Shown: positions 8,429 to 18,473, counted from the stretch's first letter. The stretch: 64,000 nucleotides of DNA from Arenimonas sp. (GCA_019459145.1 JAIBEK010000028.1:124001-188000), one strand, 5' to 3'. Numbers and translations: made by a program. Notes: generated by a model from the letters alone, not told the origin.

Positions 8429-8950
8429 TCAGGGCATGGTTTTCGGCGCGGCCGGCGCGGTGTCACCCACGCCAGGCATGGGCTCGGCCTTTCGGCGATA
8501 GGGTCTGCGCGGCCGGGGCGGCGCGTCGGGCAAAAAGGCGGCGAAGGCGGCCGGCTCGAGAGCAATGTCGGCGAGCGTGTAGCGGTCCAGCGCGGAGAGG
8601 AAGGCGCCGATCGCATCGCCCAGCATGCCGGAAAGCTTGCAGGATCGGGTGAGGACGCACTGGTTGCCGGTGGCGAAACACTCGACGACGGCAAAATCCG
8701 GCTCGGTCAGCCGGACGACGTCGCCGATGCGGATCGTCTCGGCGGGTCGGGCGAGCAGCAGCCCTCCCGACCGTCCGCGCACAGCCTTGAGAAAGCCGCC
8801 GCGCGTCAGCGTGCTGGCGACCTTGTTGAGATGGGTCCGCGATACGCCGAAGGCGCGCGACGCCGCCTCGATGGTGAAAGACTTTTCGCCGCTCGAGGCG
8901 GCGAACATCAGCATGCGCAGGGCATAGTCGGAAAAACTCGTCAGGCGCAT
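8429..8950 (-). CDS. Rrf2-family regulator, NsrR-like (copy 1)
   Basis: A 173-residue Rrf2 protein. The winged helix starts MRLTSFSDYALRMLMFAA and contains the recognition region SRTHLNKVASTLTRGGFLKA and the wing RGRSGGLLLARPAE. The cluster-binding loop is CFATGNQCVLTRSC, a C-X6-C-X5-C pattern as in NO-sensing NsrR proteins. The C-terminal 35 residues are proline- and arginine-rich and probably disordered. It sits between a group III haemoglobin gene and a small membrane protein and probably represses this operon through the palindrome at 9517-9533. Fe-S binding and NO sensing are inferred from family knowledge. Confidence 0.85.
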   Translation of the reverse strand: MRLTSFSDYALRMLMFAASSGEKSFTIEAASRAFGVSRTHLNKVASTLTRGGFLKAVRGRSGGLLLARPAETIRIGDVVRLTEPDFAVVECFATGNQCVLTRSCKLSGMLGDAIGAFLSALDRYTLADIALEPAAFAAFLPDAPPRPRRPYRRKAEPMPGVGDTAPAAPKTMP

Positions 8951-8996
8951 GGCAGTGCTCCGCGCTCCGTCACGTCAGTTTCGTACCGGGCCGCCA

Positions 8997-9461
8997 TCAC
9001 AGCGCGTCCTCGCCGATCGGCTGGATGTGGACCGCATTCTCGCCGCGGTGAAAGGCGATCGCCAGGCGGAAGCTGTGGGCGATGCGCAAGGCCCTGTTGA
9101 TGAACAATTGCGCGACCTCGGGCGGACAGAGCCGCCGCACGGTGGCGCGAAACAGCGTCAGCCAGCGGCGGAAATGGCGCTCGTCGAGACCCTCGATCGC
9201 CAGATGCGGCGGCAGCGGCCGGCCGTCATAGCGCGAGGTGCGCAGCAGGGTCGCCGACCAGAAGTCGCACATCTTGTCGAGATGCGCCGGCCATTCATCG
9301 GCGGAGATTTCGCCGGCAAAGACGGGGCCGAGCAGGTCGTCGCGGCGGATCTCGTCATAGAAACCGTGGACCACGGCGCGGACCATGTCCTCGTCCAGCA
9401 TGTCGGGCAAGGGGATGCCGTCTATGACGATGGTCCTGTCGATACGGCTTTCCTCGATCAT
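8997..9461 (-). CDS. Group III truncated haemoglobin
   Basis: A 154-residue protein with the group III truncated globin pattern: LVHGFYDEIRRD-like A/B helices (VVHGFYDEIRRDDLLGPVFA), WPAHLDKMCDFWSATLL and the distal/proximal region HLAIEGLDERHFRRWLTLF with the proximal His. Such proteins bind haem and are linked to nitric oxide or reactive-nitrogen handling. It is the first gene of an apparent operon with an NsrR-like regulator 46 nt downstream, and a perfect 17-bp palindrome lies 56 nt upstream of its ATG. Together these suggest an NO-induced detoxification or sensing unit. Confidence 0.87.
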   Translation of the reverse strand: MIEESRIDRTIVIDGIPLPDMLDEDMVRAVVHGFYDEIRRDDLLGPVFAGEISADEWPAHLDKMCDFWSATLLRTSRYDGRPLPPHLAIEGLDERHFRRWLTLFRATVRRLCPPEVAQLFINRALRIAHSFRLAIAFHRGENAVHIQPIGEDAL

Positions 9462-9516
9462 ATGCCCGCGCGCCCGTTGTCATCCTCTGTCTTGTCTCGA
9501 ACCTGCGCCGCAAAAG

Positions 9517-9533
9517 ATAGATTGTCAATCTAT
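9517..9533. promoter_or_regulatory. Perfect 17-bp palindrome, probable NsrR/Rrf2 operator
   Basis: ATAGATTG - T - CAATCTAT is a perfect inverted repeat of 8-bp arms with a single central base, in the leader of the haemoglobin-Rrf2 operon. Its size and location fit an Rrf2/NsrR dimer site. On the minus strand the centre contains TTGACA, so a bound repressor would cover a possible -35 element. Binding is inferred. Confidence 0.7.
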
Positions 9534-9694
9534 GTTTAAATCCGGGCCTGTGGCCGGGGCCTTTGCCATGAGAACAGGCGGTGTCGCAAACGGAACGGAA
9601 TCTGGCCTCGGCAAAAGGGGGTGCTGGCCCTTCGCCCGCTTATATGCTTGGTTCGGCGAAGAATTACCGAGCCATTGCCAGACGGGGGTCGAAC

Positions 9695-11158
9695 ATGCGG
9701 GCACAGCCCAAAGCCAGCCATTTCATCGACGGTGACTATGTCGAGGATACCGACGGCACCGTCATCGAGAGCATCTATCCCGCGACCGGCGAGGTGATCG
9801 CCAAGCTGCATGCGGCCACGCCGGCGATCGTCGAGAAGGCCATCGCTTCGGCCAAACGGGCGCAGAAGGAATGGGCCTCCTGGAGCCCTATGGCGCGTGG
9901 ACGGGTGCTGAAAAAGGCGGCCGACATAATGCGGGAGCGCAATCGCGCGCTGTCGGAACTGGAAACGCTCGATACCGGGAAGCCGATCCAGGAGACGATC
10001 GTCGCCGACCCGACCTCGGGCGCCGACAGTTTCGAATTCTTCGGCGGTATCGCGCCGACCGCGCTGAACGGCAGCCAGATACCGCTGGGCGGCGACTGGG
10101 CCTATACCAAGCGCGTGCCGCTCGGCGTCGTGGTCGGCATCGGCGCGTGGAACTATCCACAGCAGATCGCCTGCTGGAAGGGCGCGCCGGCGCTCGCCGC
10201 CGGCAATGCCATGGTGTTCAAGCCGTCGGAAGTGACCCCGCTCGGCGCCTTGAAGATCGCCGAGATCCTGATCGAGGCCGGCCTGCCGAAGGGCGCCTAC
10301 AACGTCATCCAGGGCGACCGCGACACCGGGCCGCTGCTCGTTTCGCATCCGGACGTCGCCAAGGTGTCGCTGACCGGCTCGGTGCCGACGGGGCGCAAGG
10401 TGGCGGGCGCCGCCGCCGGCCTGCTCAAGCACGTCACCATGGAGCTCGGTGGCAAGTCGCCGTTGATCGTCTTCGACGACGCCGACGTGGAAAGCGCGAT
10501 CTCGGGCGCCATGCTCGCCAATTTCTATTCGACCGGCCAGGTCTGCTCGAACGGCACCCGCGTCTTCGTGCACAAGGGCATCAAGGGCCAGTTCCTCACC
10601 CGGCTGAAAGAGCGCACCGAGGCGATCCTGATCGGCGATCCGCAGGACGAGACGACCCAGATGGGTCCGCTGGTTTCCTGGGCGCAGCGCGAAAAGGTTC
10701 TCGGCTACATCGCCAAGGGCAAGGCCGAGGGCGCCACCCTCGTCACCGGCGGCGGCATTCCGAACAACGTCTCCGGCGAAGGCTATTTCGTCCAGCCGAC
10801 CGTCTTTGCCGACGTCACCGACGAGATGACCATCGCGCGCGAAGAAATCTTCGGGCCTGTCATGTGCGTGCTCGACTTCGACGACGAGGCGGAGGTGATC
10901 GCGCGGGCCAATGCCAGCGAATTCGGGCTCGCCGGCGGCGTCTTCACCGCCGACATCACCCGCGCCCACCGCGTGGTCGATGAACTGGAAGCCGGGACGC
11001 TGTGGATCAATACCTACAATCTCTGCCCGGTGGAAATCCCCTTCGGCGGCTCGAAGCAATCCGGCTTTGGACGGGAGAATTCGGCGGCGGCGCTGGAGCA
11101 CTATACCGAGCTGAAGACGGTTTATGTCGGCATGGGCAAGTGCGAGGCGCCGTATTGA
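9695..11158 (+). CDS. betB: Betaine aldehyde dehydrogenase
   Basis: A 487-residue NAD(P)-dependent aldehyde dehydrogenase, close to the usual BetB length. Visible signatures are [20 protein letters not shown], the glutamate loop [14 protein letters not shown], the catalytic cysteine in [13 protein letters not shown], and the C-terminal [15 protein letters not shown]. It oxidises betaine aldehyde to glycine betaine in the cytosol for osmoprotection or carbon and nitrogen use. ATG at 9695 ([13 protein letters not shown]) is chosen over upstream starts because it gives the family N-terminus and GGGGG precedes it. betA follows after a repeat-filled gap; no betI regulator is seen upstream. Confidence 0.93.
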   Translation: MRAQPKASHFIDGDYVEDTDGTVIESIYPATGEVIAKLHAATPAIVEKAIASAKRAQKEWASWSPMARGRVLKKAADIMRERNRALSELETLDTGKPIQETIVADPTSGADSFEFFGGIAPTALNGSQIPLGGDWAYTKRVPLGVVVGIGAWNYPQQIACWKGAPALAAGNAMVFKPSEVTPLGALKIAEILIEAGLPKGAYNVIQGDRDTGPLLVSHPDVAKVSLTGSVPTGRKVAGAAAGLLKHVTMELGGKSPLIVFDDADVESAISGAMLANFYSTGQVCSNGTRVFVHKGIKGQFLTRLKERTEAILIGDPQDETTQMGPLVSWAQREKVLGYIAKGKAEGATLVTGGGIPNNVSGEGYFVQPTVFADVTDEMTIAREEIFGPVMCVLDFDDEAEVIARANASEFGLAGGVFTADITRAHRVVDELEAGTLWINTYNLCPVEIPFGGSKQSGFGRENSAAALEHYTELKTVYVGMGKCEAPY

Positions 11159-11160
11159 TT

Positions 11161-11280
11161 TTCCTCTTCTCCCCCGCGGGGAGAAGATGCCCGAAGGGCA
11201 GATGAGGGGGCGCTTGCGAGGCTTCGCCTCCCCCTTATCCGGCTGCCGCCACCTTCTCCCCGCTGGGGAGAAGAGGGACG
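11161..11280. repeat. Palindromic intergenic repeat, copy 2
   Basis: Immediately after the betB stop. The left hairpin is TTCTCCCC-CGC-GGGGAGAA, followed by a GATGAGGGGG block, GCTTCGCCTCCCCC and a second hairpin CTTCTCCCC-GCT-GGGGAGAAG. Same building blocks as the copies near 2.4, 19.4, 38.4 and 54.0 kb. Confidence 0.85.
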
Positions 11281-11301
11281 ACGGCCGGCGCCGTATTGAG
11301 A

Positions 11302-11463
11302 TCCTTCTCCCCCTTGGTGGGGGAGAAAGCAAAATCAACAGTTTAGCGAAGCTAAATGTTAGATTTTGCAAGTGAGGGGGTACCCCCTCACCTGCGATTT
11401 CTAGCACTTAGCTGACGCTAAGACGCTGAAATCGCTTCCTCTCCCACAGGGGGAGAGGAAGCG
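11302..11463. repeat. Cluster of unrelated palindromes between betB and betA
   Basis: Four further hairpins follow the repeat: TTCTCCCCC / GGGGGAGAA at 11305-11327; TTTAGC-GAA-GCTAAA at 11342-11356; the perfect 20-bp palindrome GTGAGGGGGTACCCCCTCAC at 11372-11391; and CGCTTCCTCTCCC / GGGAGAGGAAGCG at 11433-11463, which ends 14 nt before the betA ATG. With the element before it, the 319-bp gap holds no gene. These hairpins could shape mRNA stability or attenuate betA. Confidence 0.75.
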
Positions 11464-11477
11464 CGAGGGCCAACACC

Positions 11478-13130
11478 ATGAAAAACGCAGATTACATCAT
11501 CATCGGTTCCGGCTCGGCCGGCTCGGCGCTCGCCTATCGACTGTCGGAGGACGGCAAGCACACCGTGCTGGTGCTCGAATATGGCGGGTCGGATGTCGGG
11601 CCGTTCATCCAGATGCCGGCGGCACTGGCCTGGCCGATGAGCATGAAGCGCTACAACTGGGGCTATCTGTCGGAGCCAGAGCCGAACCTCAACAACCGGC
11701 GCATCACCGCGCCGCGCGGCAAGGTGATCGGCGGGTCGTCGTCGATCAACGGGCTGGTCTACGTGCGCGGCCACGCCGAGGATTACAACCGCTGGGAAGA
11801 GCTTGGCGCACGCGGCTGGGCCTATGCCGACGTTCTCCCCTATTTCAAGCGGATGGAAACCTCCGACGGCGGCGAGGCCGGATGGCGCGGCACCGACGGG
11901 CCGCTGCATGTGCGGCGCGGGCCGGTCAACAACCCGCTGTTCCATGCCTTCATCAAGGCCGGCGAGCAGGCCGGCTTCGAGACCACGGAGGACTACAACG
12001 GCTCCAAGCAGGAAGGCTTCGGCCTTATGGAGCAGACGATCCACAAGGGTCGGCGCTGGTCCGCGGCGAATGCCTATCTGAAGCCCGCGCTGAAGCGACC
12101 GAATGTGTCGCTCACCCGTTGTTTTGCCCGCCGCGTCATCATCGAAAACGGCCGCGCCGTCGGTGTCGAGATCGAGCGGAACGGAAAGATCGAGGTGGTG
12201 CACGCCAACCGCGAGGTGATCGTCTCGGCCTCGTCGTTCAATTCGCCGAAGCTGCTGATGCTATCCGGCATCGGGCCGGCGGCCCATCTGAAGGAGATGG
12301 GGATCGAGGTCGTCGCCGACCGCCCCGGCGTCGGCGCCAATCTGCAGGACCACATGGAATTCTATTTTCAGCAGGTCTCGACCAAACCGGTGTCGCTCTA
12401 TTCCTGGCTGCCATGGTTCTGGCAGGGGGTGGCGGGCGCGCAATGGTTGCTGTCCAAGGGCGGGCTCGGCGCCTCGAACCAGTTCGAGGCCTGCGCCTTC
12501 CTGCGCTCCGCGCCCGGGCTGAAGCAGCCCGACATCCAGTATCACTTCCTGCCGGTCGCCATCTCCTATGACGGCAAGGCGGCGGCGAAGAGCCACGGCT
12601 TCCAGGTGCATGTCGGCTACAACCTGTCGAAGTCGCGCGGCGCGGTCACGCTGCGCTCGCCCGACCCGATGGCCGATCCGGTGATCCGCTTCAACTATAT
12701 GAGCCATCCGGAAGACTGGGAGAAGTTCCGCCACTGCGTGCGGCTGACCCGCGAGATTTTTGGCCAGCAGGCCTTCGATCCGTTCCGTGGTCCGGAAATC
12801 CAGCCGGGCGAGCATGTGCAAACGGACGAGCAGATCGACGCCTTCCTGCGCGAACATCTGGAAAGCGCCTACCATCCTTGCGGCACGAACAAGATGGGTC
12901 GCGCCGACGATCCGATGGCGGTGGTCGATCCGGAATGTCGGGTGATCGGGGTCGAGGGCCTGCGGGTGGCAGACAGTTCGATCTTCCCGCACGTGACCTA
13001 CGGCAACCTCAACGGCCCGTCGATCATGACCGGAGAGAAGGCCGCCGACCATATTCTCGGCAAGCAGCCCCTGCCCCGCTCCAACCAGGAACCGTGGACC
13101 AATCCGCGCTGGCAGACGAGCGACCGGTAA
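11478..13130 (+). CDS. betA: Choline dehydrogenase (GMC oxidoreductase)
   Basis: A 550-residue FAD-dependent GMC-family enzyme. The FAD-binding motif is [20 protein letters not shown] at the N-terminus; [19 protein letters not shown] is the GMC signature 1, [15 protein letters not shown] signature 2, and the catalytic region is [12 protein letters not shown]. It oxidises choline to betaine aldehyde at the membrane and feeds betB upstream. GAGGG sits ahead of the ATG. Its stop lies 3 nt from the stop of the convergent ParE-like toxin gene. Confidence 0.93.
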   Translation: MKNADYIIIGSGSAGSALAYRLSEDGKHTVLVLEYGGSDVGPFIQMPAALAWPMSMKRYNWGYLSEPEPNLNNRRITAPRGKVIGGSSSINGLVYVRGHAEDYNRWEELGARGWAYADVLPYFKRMETSDGGEAGWRGTDGPLHVRRGPVNNPLFHAFIKAGEQAGFETTEDYNGSKQEGFGLMEQTIHKGRRWSAANAYLKPALKRPNVSLTRCFARRVIIENGRAVGVEIERNGKIEVVHANREVIVSASSFNSPKLLMLSGIGPAAHLKEMGIEVVADRPGVGANLQDHMEFYFQQVSTKPVSLYSWLPWFWQGVAGAQWLLSKGGLGASNQFEACAFLRSAPGLKQPDIQYHFLPVAISYDGKAAAKSHGFQVHVGYNLSKSRGAVTLRSPDPMADPVIRFNYMSHPEDWEKFRHCVRLTREIFGQQAFDPFRGPEIQPGEHVQTDEQIDAFLREHLESAYHPCGTNKMGRADDPMAVVDPECRVIGVEGLRVADSSIFPHVTYGNLNGPSIMTGEKAADHILGKQPLPRSNQEPWTNPRWQTSDR

Positions 13131-13133
13131 GGC

Positions 13134-13433
13134 TCAGTGGTAATCGTCCTCGCGCTGGTGGCGGATCGCGAGGATGGTCACTGTCTTGGCGTCCTCGATT
13201 TCGAAGAGGGCGACATAGCCGCCCGCGCCAAAGGGGATGATCAGTTCTCGCAGGAAACTGTCGTCCCCAGGCGCCTTGCGCGCGACAAAGGGAAATTCGC
13301 GGAGCCCGTCTATTGTTCGGATGATGACCTCCACCGCCTTCTCAGCGGCCACGGCATCCCGCTGCAGCAGGAAGGCGTAGAGACGTTTGATGTCCGCGCG
13401 CGCTTCCAGGCTGTAGCGCAATTTATAGCTCAT
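13134..13433 (-). CDS. RelE/ParE-family toxin
   Basis: A 99-residue basic protein with the ParE/RelE plasmid-stabilisation fold pattern: YSLEARADIKRLYAFLLQRD at the N-terminus and a C-terminal strand VTILAIRHQREDDY with the typical R-H-x-R ending. It would block gyrase or translation if ParE-like or RelE-like. Its start overlaps the upstream antitoxin stop by 4 nt, the usual layout of type II toxin-antitoxin modules. The module lies between convergent betA and the cysA end. Confidence 0.85.
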   Translation of the reverse strand: MSYKLRYSLEARADIKRLYAFLLQRDAVAAEKAVEVIIRTIDGLREFPFVARKAPGDDSFLRELIIPFGAGGYVALFEIEDAKTVTILAIRHQREDDYH

Positions 13434-13702
13434 TGCCCGAGCTCAGCCTTCTTGGCCGCGAGCATGGCCCTCAGTTCGGCATGAACCTCGTCGGCATCGA
13501 AATAGATGCCCGTCTTCTTTCCATGCTCCCGGGCCGCCAGTCCCCTGGCAATAAATTCGGCCTGAGTCTTGCGATAGCGGATCTGCGCCTTCACCGAATT
13601 CTCGACGAAGGCGGAGAGGCTTTCGCCCTCCTCGAGCACGCTTTCGGCGGCGGCCCGCAATTCTGGATCGACGCGGAGAGAGGGAAGCGTTGCGGTCTTC
13701 AT
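13430..13702 (-). CDS. Antitoxin of the ParE-type module
   Basis: A 90-residue protein. The first part (ATLPSLRVDPELRAAAESVL) fits a ribbon-helix-helix DNA-binding domain of the type found in antitoxins such as the YlcI/YnfO group; the rest is a charged helix that would wrap the toxin. It precedes and overlaps the toxin gene. It probably represses its own promoter, which lies in the 13703-13756 gap. Confidence 0.8.
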   Translation of the reverse strand: MKTATLPSLRVDPELRAAAESVLEEGESLSAFVENSVKAQIRYRKTQAEFIARGLAAREHGKKTGIYFDADEVHAELRAMLAAKKAELGQ

Positions 13703-13756
13703 GGAAACCTCCAGCGTTGCAAATGCGATGCATTGTGTGACGCGGAGGGAGAAACG

Positions 13757-14809
13757 TCAATCCACCGCCCTTTGCTGCCCGAACAGCTTCCACCGCGTCG
13801 GGCGGAAACGGATGTCGGCGCCGACGGCGACGGGGGCGTCGAGGGGCACTTCGATTTCGAGATGGTAGGGCTCGTGGCCGTCATTGGCGACGTCGATCTC
13901 GGCGATGCGGGTGCCGGCGAGGCGGCGGCAGGCGGTGACCTTGCCGTAGAGCGAGTGGCTGTCGGTGGTGACGACGACGTCCTGCGGGCGGAAGAACAGT
14001 TCGCCCGGTCCTTGGCCGTTCTCGGTCGTGCCGATCGGCTCGCCCTGGAACAGCACGGTCTTGTCGCGGACCGTGACGGGCACATGCGAGGACTCGCCGA
14101 TGAAGGAGAAGACGAAGGGCGAATTGGGCGTGTCGTAGACGTCGTCGGCGGTGCCGACCTGCTCGACCCGGCCCTGGCTCATCACCACGACGCGGTCGGC
14201 GAGCTCCAGTGCCTCTTCCTGGTCGTGGGTGACGAAGAAGGTCGTGTGGCCGGTGCGGTCGTGGAATTCCTTCAGCCAGCGGCGCAGTTCCTTGCGCACC
14301 TTGGCGTCGAGCGCGCCGAAGGGCTCGTCGAGAAGCAGCACAGTCGGCTCGATCGCCATGGCACGGGCCAGCGCCACGCGCTGACGCTGGCCGCCGGAGA
14401 GCTGGGCCGGATAACGTTTCTCCAGGCCCGTCAGGTGCACCATGTCGAGCAGGTCGGAGACGCGCTTGCGGATCTCATGGGCCGGCGGACGGTTGGCCTT
14501 GGGGCGCACTTTCAGGCCGAAGGCGATGTTCTCGGCGACCGTCATGTGGCGGAACAGCGCATAGTGCTGGAAGACGAAGCCAATATGGCGCTCCTGCACG
14601 CTCTTTTCCGAGGCATCCTCCTCACCGAAGAAGATCTTGCCGGCGGTCGGCTGTTCGAGCCCGGCGATCAGGCGCAGAAGCGTCGTCTTGCCGGAGCCCG
14701 AGGGACCGAGCAGCGCGATCAGCTCGCCCGAGCGGATCGACAGCGACAGGTCGTAGAGTGCCGGAAACTGGCCGAACTCCTTGCGGATATTGGTGATCGT
14801 GACATCCAT
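13757..14809 (-). CDS. cysA: Sulfate/thiosulfate ABC transporter ATPase
   Basis: A 350-residue ABC ATPase. Walker [10 protein letters not shown], the signature [16 protein letters not shown], Walker [13 protein letters not shown] and the H-loop [10 protein letters not shown] are all present, followed by a C-terminal regulatory beta domain (about residues 240-350) as in CysA. It powers sulfate import with CysT and CysW. It is the last gene of the minus-strand operon sbp-cysT-cysW-cysA and starts 12 nt after cysW. Confidence 0.94.
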   Translation of the reverse strand: MDVTITNIRKEFGQFPALYDLSLSIRSGELIALLGPSGSGKTTLLRLIAGLEQPTAGKIFFGEEDASEKSVQERHIGFVFQHYALFRHMTVAENIAFGLKVRPKANRPPAHEIRKRVSDLLDMVHLTGLEKRYPAQLSGGQRQRVALARAMAIEPTVLLLDEPFGALDAKVRKELRRWLKEFHDRTGHTTFFVTHDQEEALELADRVVVMSQGRVEQVGTADDVYDTPNSPFVFSFIGESSHVPVTVRDKTVLFQGEPIGTTENGQGPGELFFRPQDVVVTTDSHSLYGKVTACRRLAGTRIAEIDVANDGHEPYHLEIEVPLDAPVAVGADIRFRPTRWKLFGQQRAVD

Positions 14810-14821
14810 CGGGAGGACCTT

Positions 14822-15697
14822 TCAGTGTTTGCGGCTGCCGGCGATCGCGTGGCCGTAGCGGAGTTCCAGAACGGTCTTCAGCGCCAGCGTCACGAGGGCA
14901 AGGAGAGCAAGGAGCGTCGAGACGGCGAAGGCCGCGACGAAGTTGTATTCGTTGTAGAGAACCTCGACATGCAGCGGCATGGTTTCGGTCAGCCCCCGCA
15001 CATGGCCGGATACCACCGAGACGGCGCCGAACTCGCCCATGGCGCGGGCGTTGCAGAGCAGCACGCCGTAGAGTAGGCCCCATTTGATGTTGGGCAGCGT
15101 CACGTACCAGAAGGTCTGCCAGCCGCTGGCCCCGAGCGACAGCGCCGCCTCCTCGTCGCCGGTGCCCTGTTCCTGCATCAGCGGGATCAGTTCGCGCGCG
15201 ACGAAGGGGAAGGTGACGAAGACGGTGGCGAGCACGATGCCGGGCACGGCAAACAGGATCTCGATGCCGTAGCTCTTGAGGAATGGGCCAAGCAGATTCT
15301 GCGAGCCGAACAGCAGCACATAGACCAGGCCGGAAATGACCGGCGAGATGGAGAACGGCAGATCGATCAGGGTGATCAGGAAGGTCTTGCCCTTGAACTC
15401 GAACTTGGCAATCGCCCAGGCGGCGGCCACGCCGAAGACCAGGTTGAGCGGCACGGCGATCGCCGCAACCGTCAGGGTCAACTGGATCGCAGATGTGGTG
15501 TCTGGGTCGCCGAGCGCCTCGAAGAAGGCGGGAATGCCCTCGCGAAAGGCTTCGATAAACACCAGGAGGAGCGGCAGGAGCAGTACGAAGGCCATGAAGG
15601 CGAGCGCAACGGCCATCAGCGAGAAGCGCGCGAGCGGACTTTCGGTCGAGGCGTCGCGGAAGCGGGGCTTGGGCATGGAGGCGGTCCTAGCGGACAT
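14822..15697 (-). CDS. cysW: Sulfate ABC transporter permease CysW
   Basis: A 291-residue inner-membrane protein with about six hydrophobic segments and the permease coupling loop [40 protein letters not shown] is characteristic of CysW. ATG at 15697 is supported by AGGAG 8 nt upstream and overlaps the end of cysT by 11 nt; ATG at 15676 is an alternative. It forms the channel with CysT. Confidence 0.93.
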   Translation of the reverse strand: MSARTASMPKPRFRDASTESPLARFSLMAVALAFMAFVLLLPLLLVFIEAFREGIPAFFEALGDPDTTSAIQLTLTVAAIAVPLNLVFGVAAAWAIAKFEFKGKTFLITLIDLPFSISPVISGLVYVLLFGSQNLLGPFLKSYGIEILFAVPGIVLATVFVTFPFVARELIPLMQEQGTGDEEAALSLGASGWQTFWYVTLPNIKWGLLYGVLLCNARAMGEFGAVSVVSGHVRGLTETMPLHVEVLYNEYNFVAAFAVSTLLALLALVTLALKTVLELRYGHAIAGSRKH

Positions 15698-16541
15698 TGG
15701 CGTATCTCCTGCGGCTCCACATCTGCAAAAGGTTGATGAACAGCAGCATGGCGAACGAGATCGCCAGCATGATGCAGGCGATCGCGGTGGCGCCGGCATA
15801 GTTGAACTCCTCCAGCCGGATGACGATCAGAAGCGGCGCGATCTCCGACACGTAAGGAATGTTGCCGGCGATGAAGATGACCGAGCCGTATTCCCCGACG
15901 CCGCGGGCAAAGGCGAGCGCGAAGCCGGTGAGGATCGCAGGGGTGAGCGCTGGAAGGACCACCATGCGCAAGGTCTGGAACCGGGTGGCTCCGAGCGTCG
16001 CCGAAGCCTCCTCGACCTCGCGGTCGAGCTCTTCCATCACCGGCTGCACCGTGCGCACGACGAAGGGCAGACCGACGAAGACGAGCGCCACGACGATGCC
16101 GACAGGGGTAAAGGCGATCTTGATGCCGAGCGGCGCAAGCAGCGAGCCTATCCAGCCGTTGGGGGCATAGAGCGCCGCAAGCGAGATGCCGGCGACCGCC
16201 GTCGGCAGGGCGAAGGGCAAATCGACCACCGCATCGAGCAGGCGGCGGCCGGGGAAATCATAGCGCACCAGCACCCAGGCGACGATGACGCCGAACACGG
16301 CATTGACGGCGCCGGCCGCCAGCGCCGAGCCAAAACTCACCTTCAGCGCGAGCATGGTTCGCTCGTCGGTAGCGATGGCGAAGAACTCCGCCCAGCCGAG
16401 CGAGGCGGAGCGCCAGACCAGCCCCACCAGCGGGATCAGGATGATCACCGTGAGGTAGAAAATCGTGTAGCCGAGCGTCAGACCGAAGCCCGGCAGGATG
16501 CTCGGCTGGCGCCAGTTCTTCATCATCTGTCCCGTCGTCAT
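15687..16541 (-). CDS. cysT: Sulfate ABC transporter permease CysT
   Basis: A 284-residue inner-membrane permease. Segments [40 protein letters not shown] and the coupling loop [20 protein letters not shown] match CysT/CysU. It follows sbp by about 96 nt and overlaps cysW. Together they import sulfate or thiosulfate into the cytosol. Confidence 0.94.
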   Translation of the reverse strand: MTTGQMMKNWRQPSILPGFGLTLGYTIFYLTVIILIPLVGLVWRSASLGWAEFFAIATDERTMLALKVSFGSALAAGAVNAVFGVIVAWVLVRYDFPGRRLLDAVVDLPFALPTAVAGISLAALYAPNGWIGSLLAPLGIKIAFTPVGIVVALVFVGLPFVVRTVQPVMEELDREVEEASATLGATRFQTLRMVVLPALTPAILTGFALAFARGVGEYGSVIFIAGNIPYVSEIAPLLIVIRLEEFNYAGATAIACIMLAISFAMLLFINLLQMWSRRRYANVR

Positions 16542-16637
16542 AGCCTTGGGTCCACCCGCATAATGCCTTGAATATCGCCTGCCACAGTCCCTGGGCTGTT
16601 ACCGCGGTCGGGGCTTCATCGGCCGCGTAACGACCGA

Positions 16638-17669
16638 TTACCGGGCCGGCTTGTAGATCTGGTCGAAGATGCCGCCATCGGCAAAGTGGGCGGGCTGCGC
16701 CTTGGCCCAGCCGCCGAAGATCGGATCGTCGATCGTGACGAGATCAACCTTGGCGAATTTGGCCAGATCTTCCGCCGCCACGAGTCCCGGCCTGGACGGA
16801 CGGTAGAAGTGCTTCACCGCGATCTTCTGGCCTTCCTCGGAATAGAGATATTGCAGATAAGCCTCGGCGACCTTGCGCGTGCCCTTGGCATCGACATTGC
16901 CGTCGACCACGGCGACCGGCGTCTCGGCGAGGATCGACTGCGGCGGCGTGACGATCTCGACGGCGCTGTCGCCGAACTGCTCCAGCGCAAGATAGGCTTC
17001 ATTTTCCCAGGACAAAAGCACGTCGCCGATCTGGCGCTGGGCAAAGGTCGTGAGCGCCCCACGGGCGCCGGTGTCGAGCACGGGCGCGCGCCTGAACAGT
17101 TCGGCGATATAGTCGCGGATCTTCGCTTCGTCGCCGCCATATTGCTTGTGAGCCCAGGCCCAGGCGGCGAGATAGTTCCAGCGCGCTCCGCCGGAAGTCT
17201 TCGGGTTGGGCGTGACGATCACGATCTGCACGTCGCCCTGCACCAGGTCGCCCCAGTCGCGGATCGCCTTGGGATTGCCCTTGCGCACGAGGAAGACGAT
17301 CGTCGAGGTAAAGGGTGCGGAATTACTGTCCAGGCGACCCCGCCAGTCCCTGGCGATCTTGCCGGTCTTTTCGCCGATGGCGTCGATGTCGCCTTCGAGC
17401 GCCAGGGTGACGACATCGGCATCGAGGCCGTCGATCACGGAGCGGGCCTGCTTGCCGGAGCCGCCATGCGACTGACGGATGGTCACGTCCTCGCCGGTCT
17501 CGGCCTGCCAATGCCTGGCGAAGGCGGCGTTGTACTCCTTGTAGAGCTCGCGGGTAGGATCGTAGGAGACATTCAGCAGTGTCGTATCGGCATGGGCCGG
17601 AACCACGAGACCGGTCGACAGGGATAGCCCCACGAGGAACCTGGCCAGTTGCCTGGTAAAGCTGTTCAT
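16638..17669 (-). CDS. sbp: Periplasmic sulfate-binding protein
   Basis: A 343-residue exported protein with a Sec signal peptide ending near PAHADT. The Sbp/CysP family pattern is clear: LLNVSYDPTRELYKEYN, SHGGSGKQARSVIDGLDADV, TPNPKTSGGARWNYLAAW and FYRPSRPG, segments that line the sulfate site. It delivers sulfate to CysTWA. As the first gene of the operon, its promoter should lie in 17670-17912, which contains no gene. Confidence 0.94.
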   Translation of the reverse strand: MNSFTRQLARFLVGLSLSTGLVVPAHADTTLLNVSYDPTRELYKEYNAAFARHWQAETGEDVTIRQSHGGSGKQARSVIDGLDADVVTLALEGDIDAIGEKTGKIARDWRGRLDSNSAPFTSTIVFLVRKGNPKAIRDWGDLVQGDVQIVIVTPNPKTSGGARWNYLAAWAWAHKQYGGDEAKIRDYIAELFRRAPVLDTGARGALTTFAQRQIGDVLLSWENEAYLALEQFGDSAVEIVTPPQSILAETPVAVVDGNVDAKGTRKVAEAYLQYLYSEEGQKIAVKHFYRPSRPGLVAAEDLAKFAKVDLVTIDDPIFGGWAKAQPAHFADGGIFDQIYKPAR

Positions 17670-17912
17670 CGCTGCCTCCTTTGCTCATGTCCCGAGGTTA
17701 AGACTACTGGACAGGTCGTGTTAGTCAACGCGAGCGGAAAAATAGCAAAACAGTACCCTGGGCGATGGGGCGCGGGAAAATGCGGGGCCGTCCCCGCCGT
17801 AAGCACGCAGGTAATTTCGTTCGCCAAACGGCGATGTCACAGAAAAGTCACGTTGGCGAAAACGACCCGCCAAGGGCGTCGGAGCGAAATATTTCCGACC
17901 CCGGCGGCGGTC

Positions 17913-18359
17913 TCAGGCACTCTCCTCGACCGCGATCCGGGCTTGGTGCGTATTGAGAGCATCGGCGATCGTCGTCGAGAACAAGACGGCGCGCGTCTCG
18001 TCGGCAACGCGCGCGAAGACATGGCGAAGCTCGCAATCGGTTTCGCCGTTGCAATCCTCGCAGCGGCGATAGGCCGTCAGCGACAGGCAGGGCAAAGGCG
18101 CGATCGGCCCGTCGATCAGGCGCAGCACTTCGCCATAGGTGATCTCGCCCGCCGGTTTCAGCAGAAGATAACCACCCTGTTTACCGCGACGGCTGGCGAC
18201 CAGGCCGTTTCGCTTCAGGTCGAGCAGGATCTGTTCGAGGAACTTCTTCGGGATGTTCTGCCGGTCGGCAATGTCGGAAATCTGCAAGGGCGCGCCAGCC
18301 TCGGCGCGCGCCAGGGCCGAAAGCGCCCGCAAGGCGTATTTAGCTTTCTGCGAAATCAT
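17913..18359 (-). CDS. Rrf2-family regulator beside the sulfate genes
   Basis: A 148-residue Rrf2 protein starting MISQKAKYALRALSALARAE. The winged helix has the recognition helix IPKKFLEQILLDLKRNGLV and wing RRGKQGGYLLLKPA. It carries four cysteines in CLSLTAYRRCEDC followed by a further Cys, spaced differently from the NsrR-like proteins in this window. It lies between the sbp-cysTWA operon and the divergent cysHDN genes, which suggests control of sulfur assimilation in the manner of CymR/IscR-type regulators; this is inferred from position. Confidence 0.85.
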   Translation of the reverse strand: MISQKAKYALRALSALARAEAGAPLQISDIADRQNIPKKFLEQILLDLKRNGLVASRRGKQGGYLLLKPAGEITYGEVLRLIDGPIAPLPCLSLTAYRRCEDCNGETDCELRHVFARVADETRAVLFSTTIADALNTHQARIAVEESA

Positions 18360-18451
18360 CGAAGAACCGAATGCTGGCCGATGCGGTCGCCCGACCGCCT
18401 GTTTCGAAGCGTTTAGCCTAATTCGCATGGAAAAACAAACTGGCGCCGACA

Positions 18452-18473
18452 CTCCTGGCAGACGGACCAGGAG
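18452..18473. promoter_or_regulatory. Inverted repeat between the Rrf2 gene and cysH
   Basis: CTCCTGG and CCAGGAG form a perfect 7-bp inverted repeat with an 8-nt spacer, about 145 nt upstream of the cysH start and 93 nt upstream of the divergent Rrf2 start. It could be an operator or an mRNA hairpin. No other sign of regulation is evident in the gap. Confidence 0.3.

Noticed and set aside
8272..8694. Longer 140-residue version of the membrane microprotein
   Set aside because: The first 94 residues are antisense-like and overlap the NsrR-like gene; the short form with its own ribosome-binding site is better.
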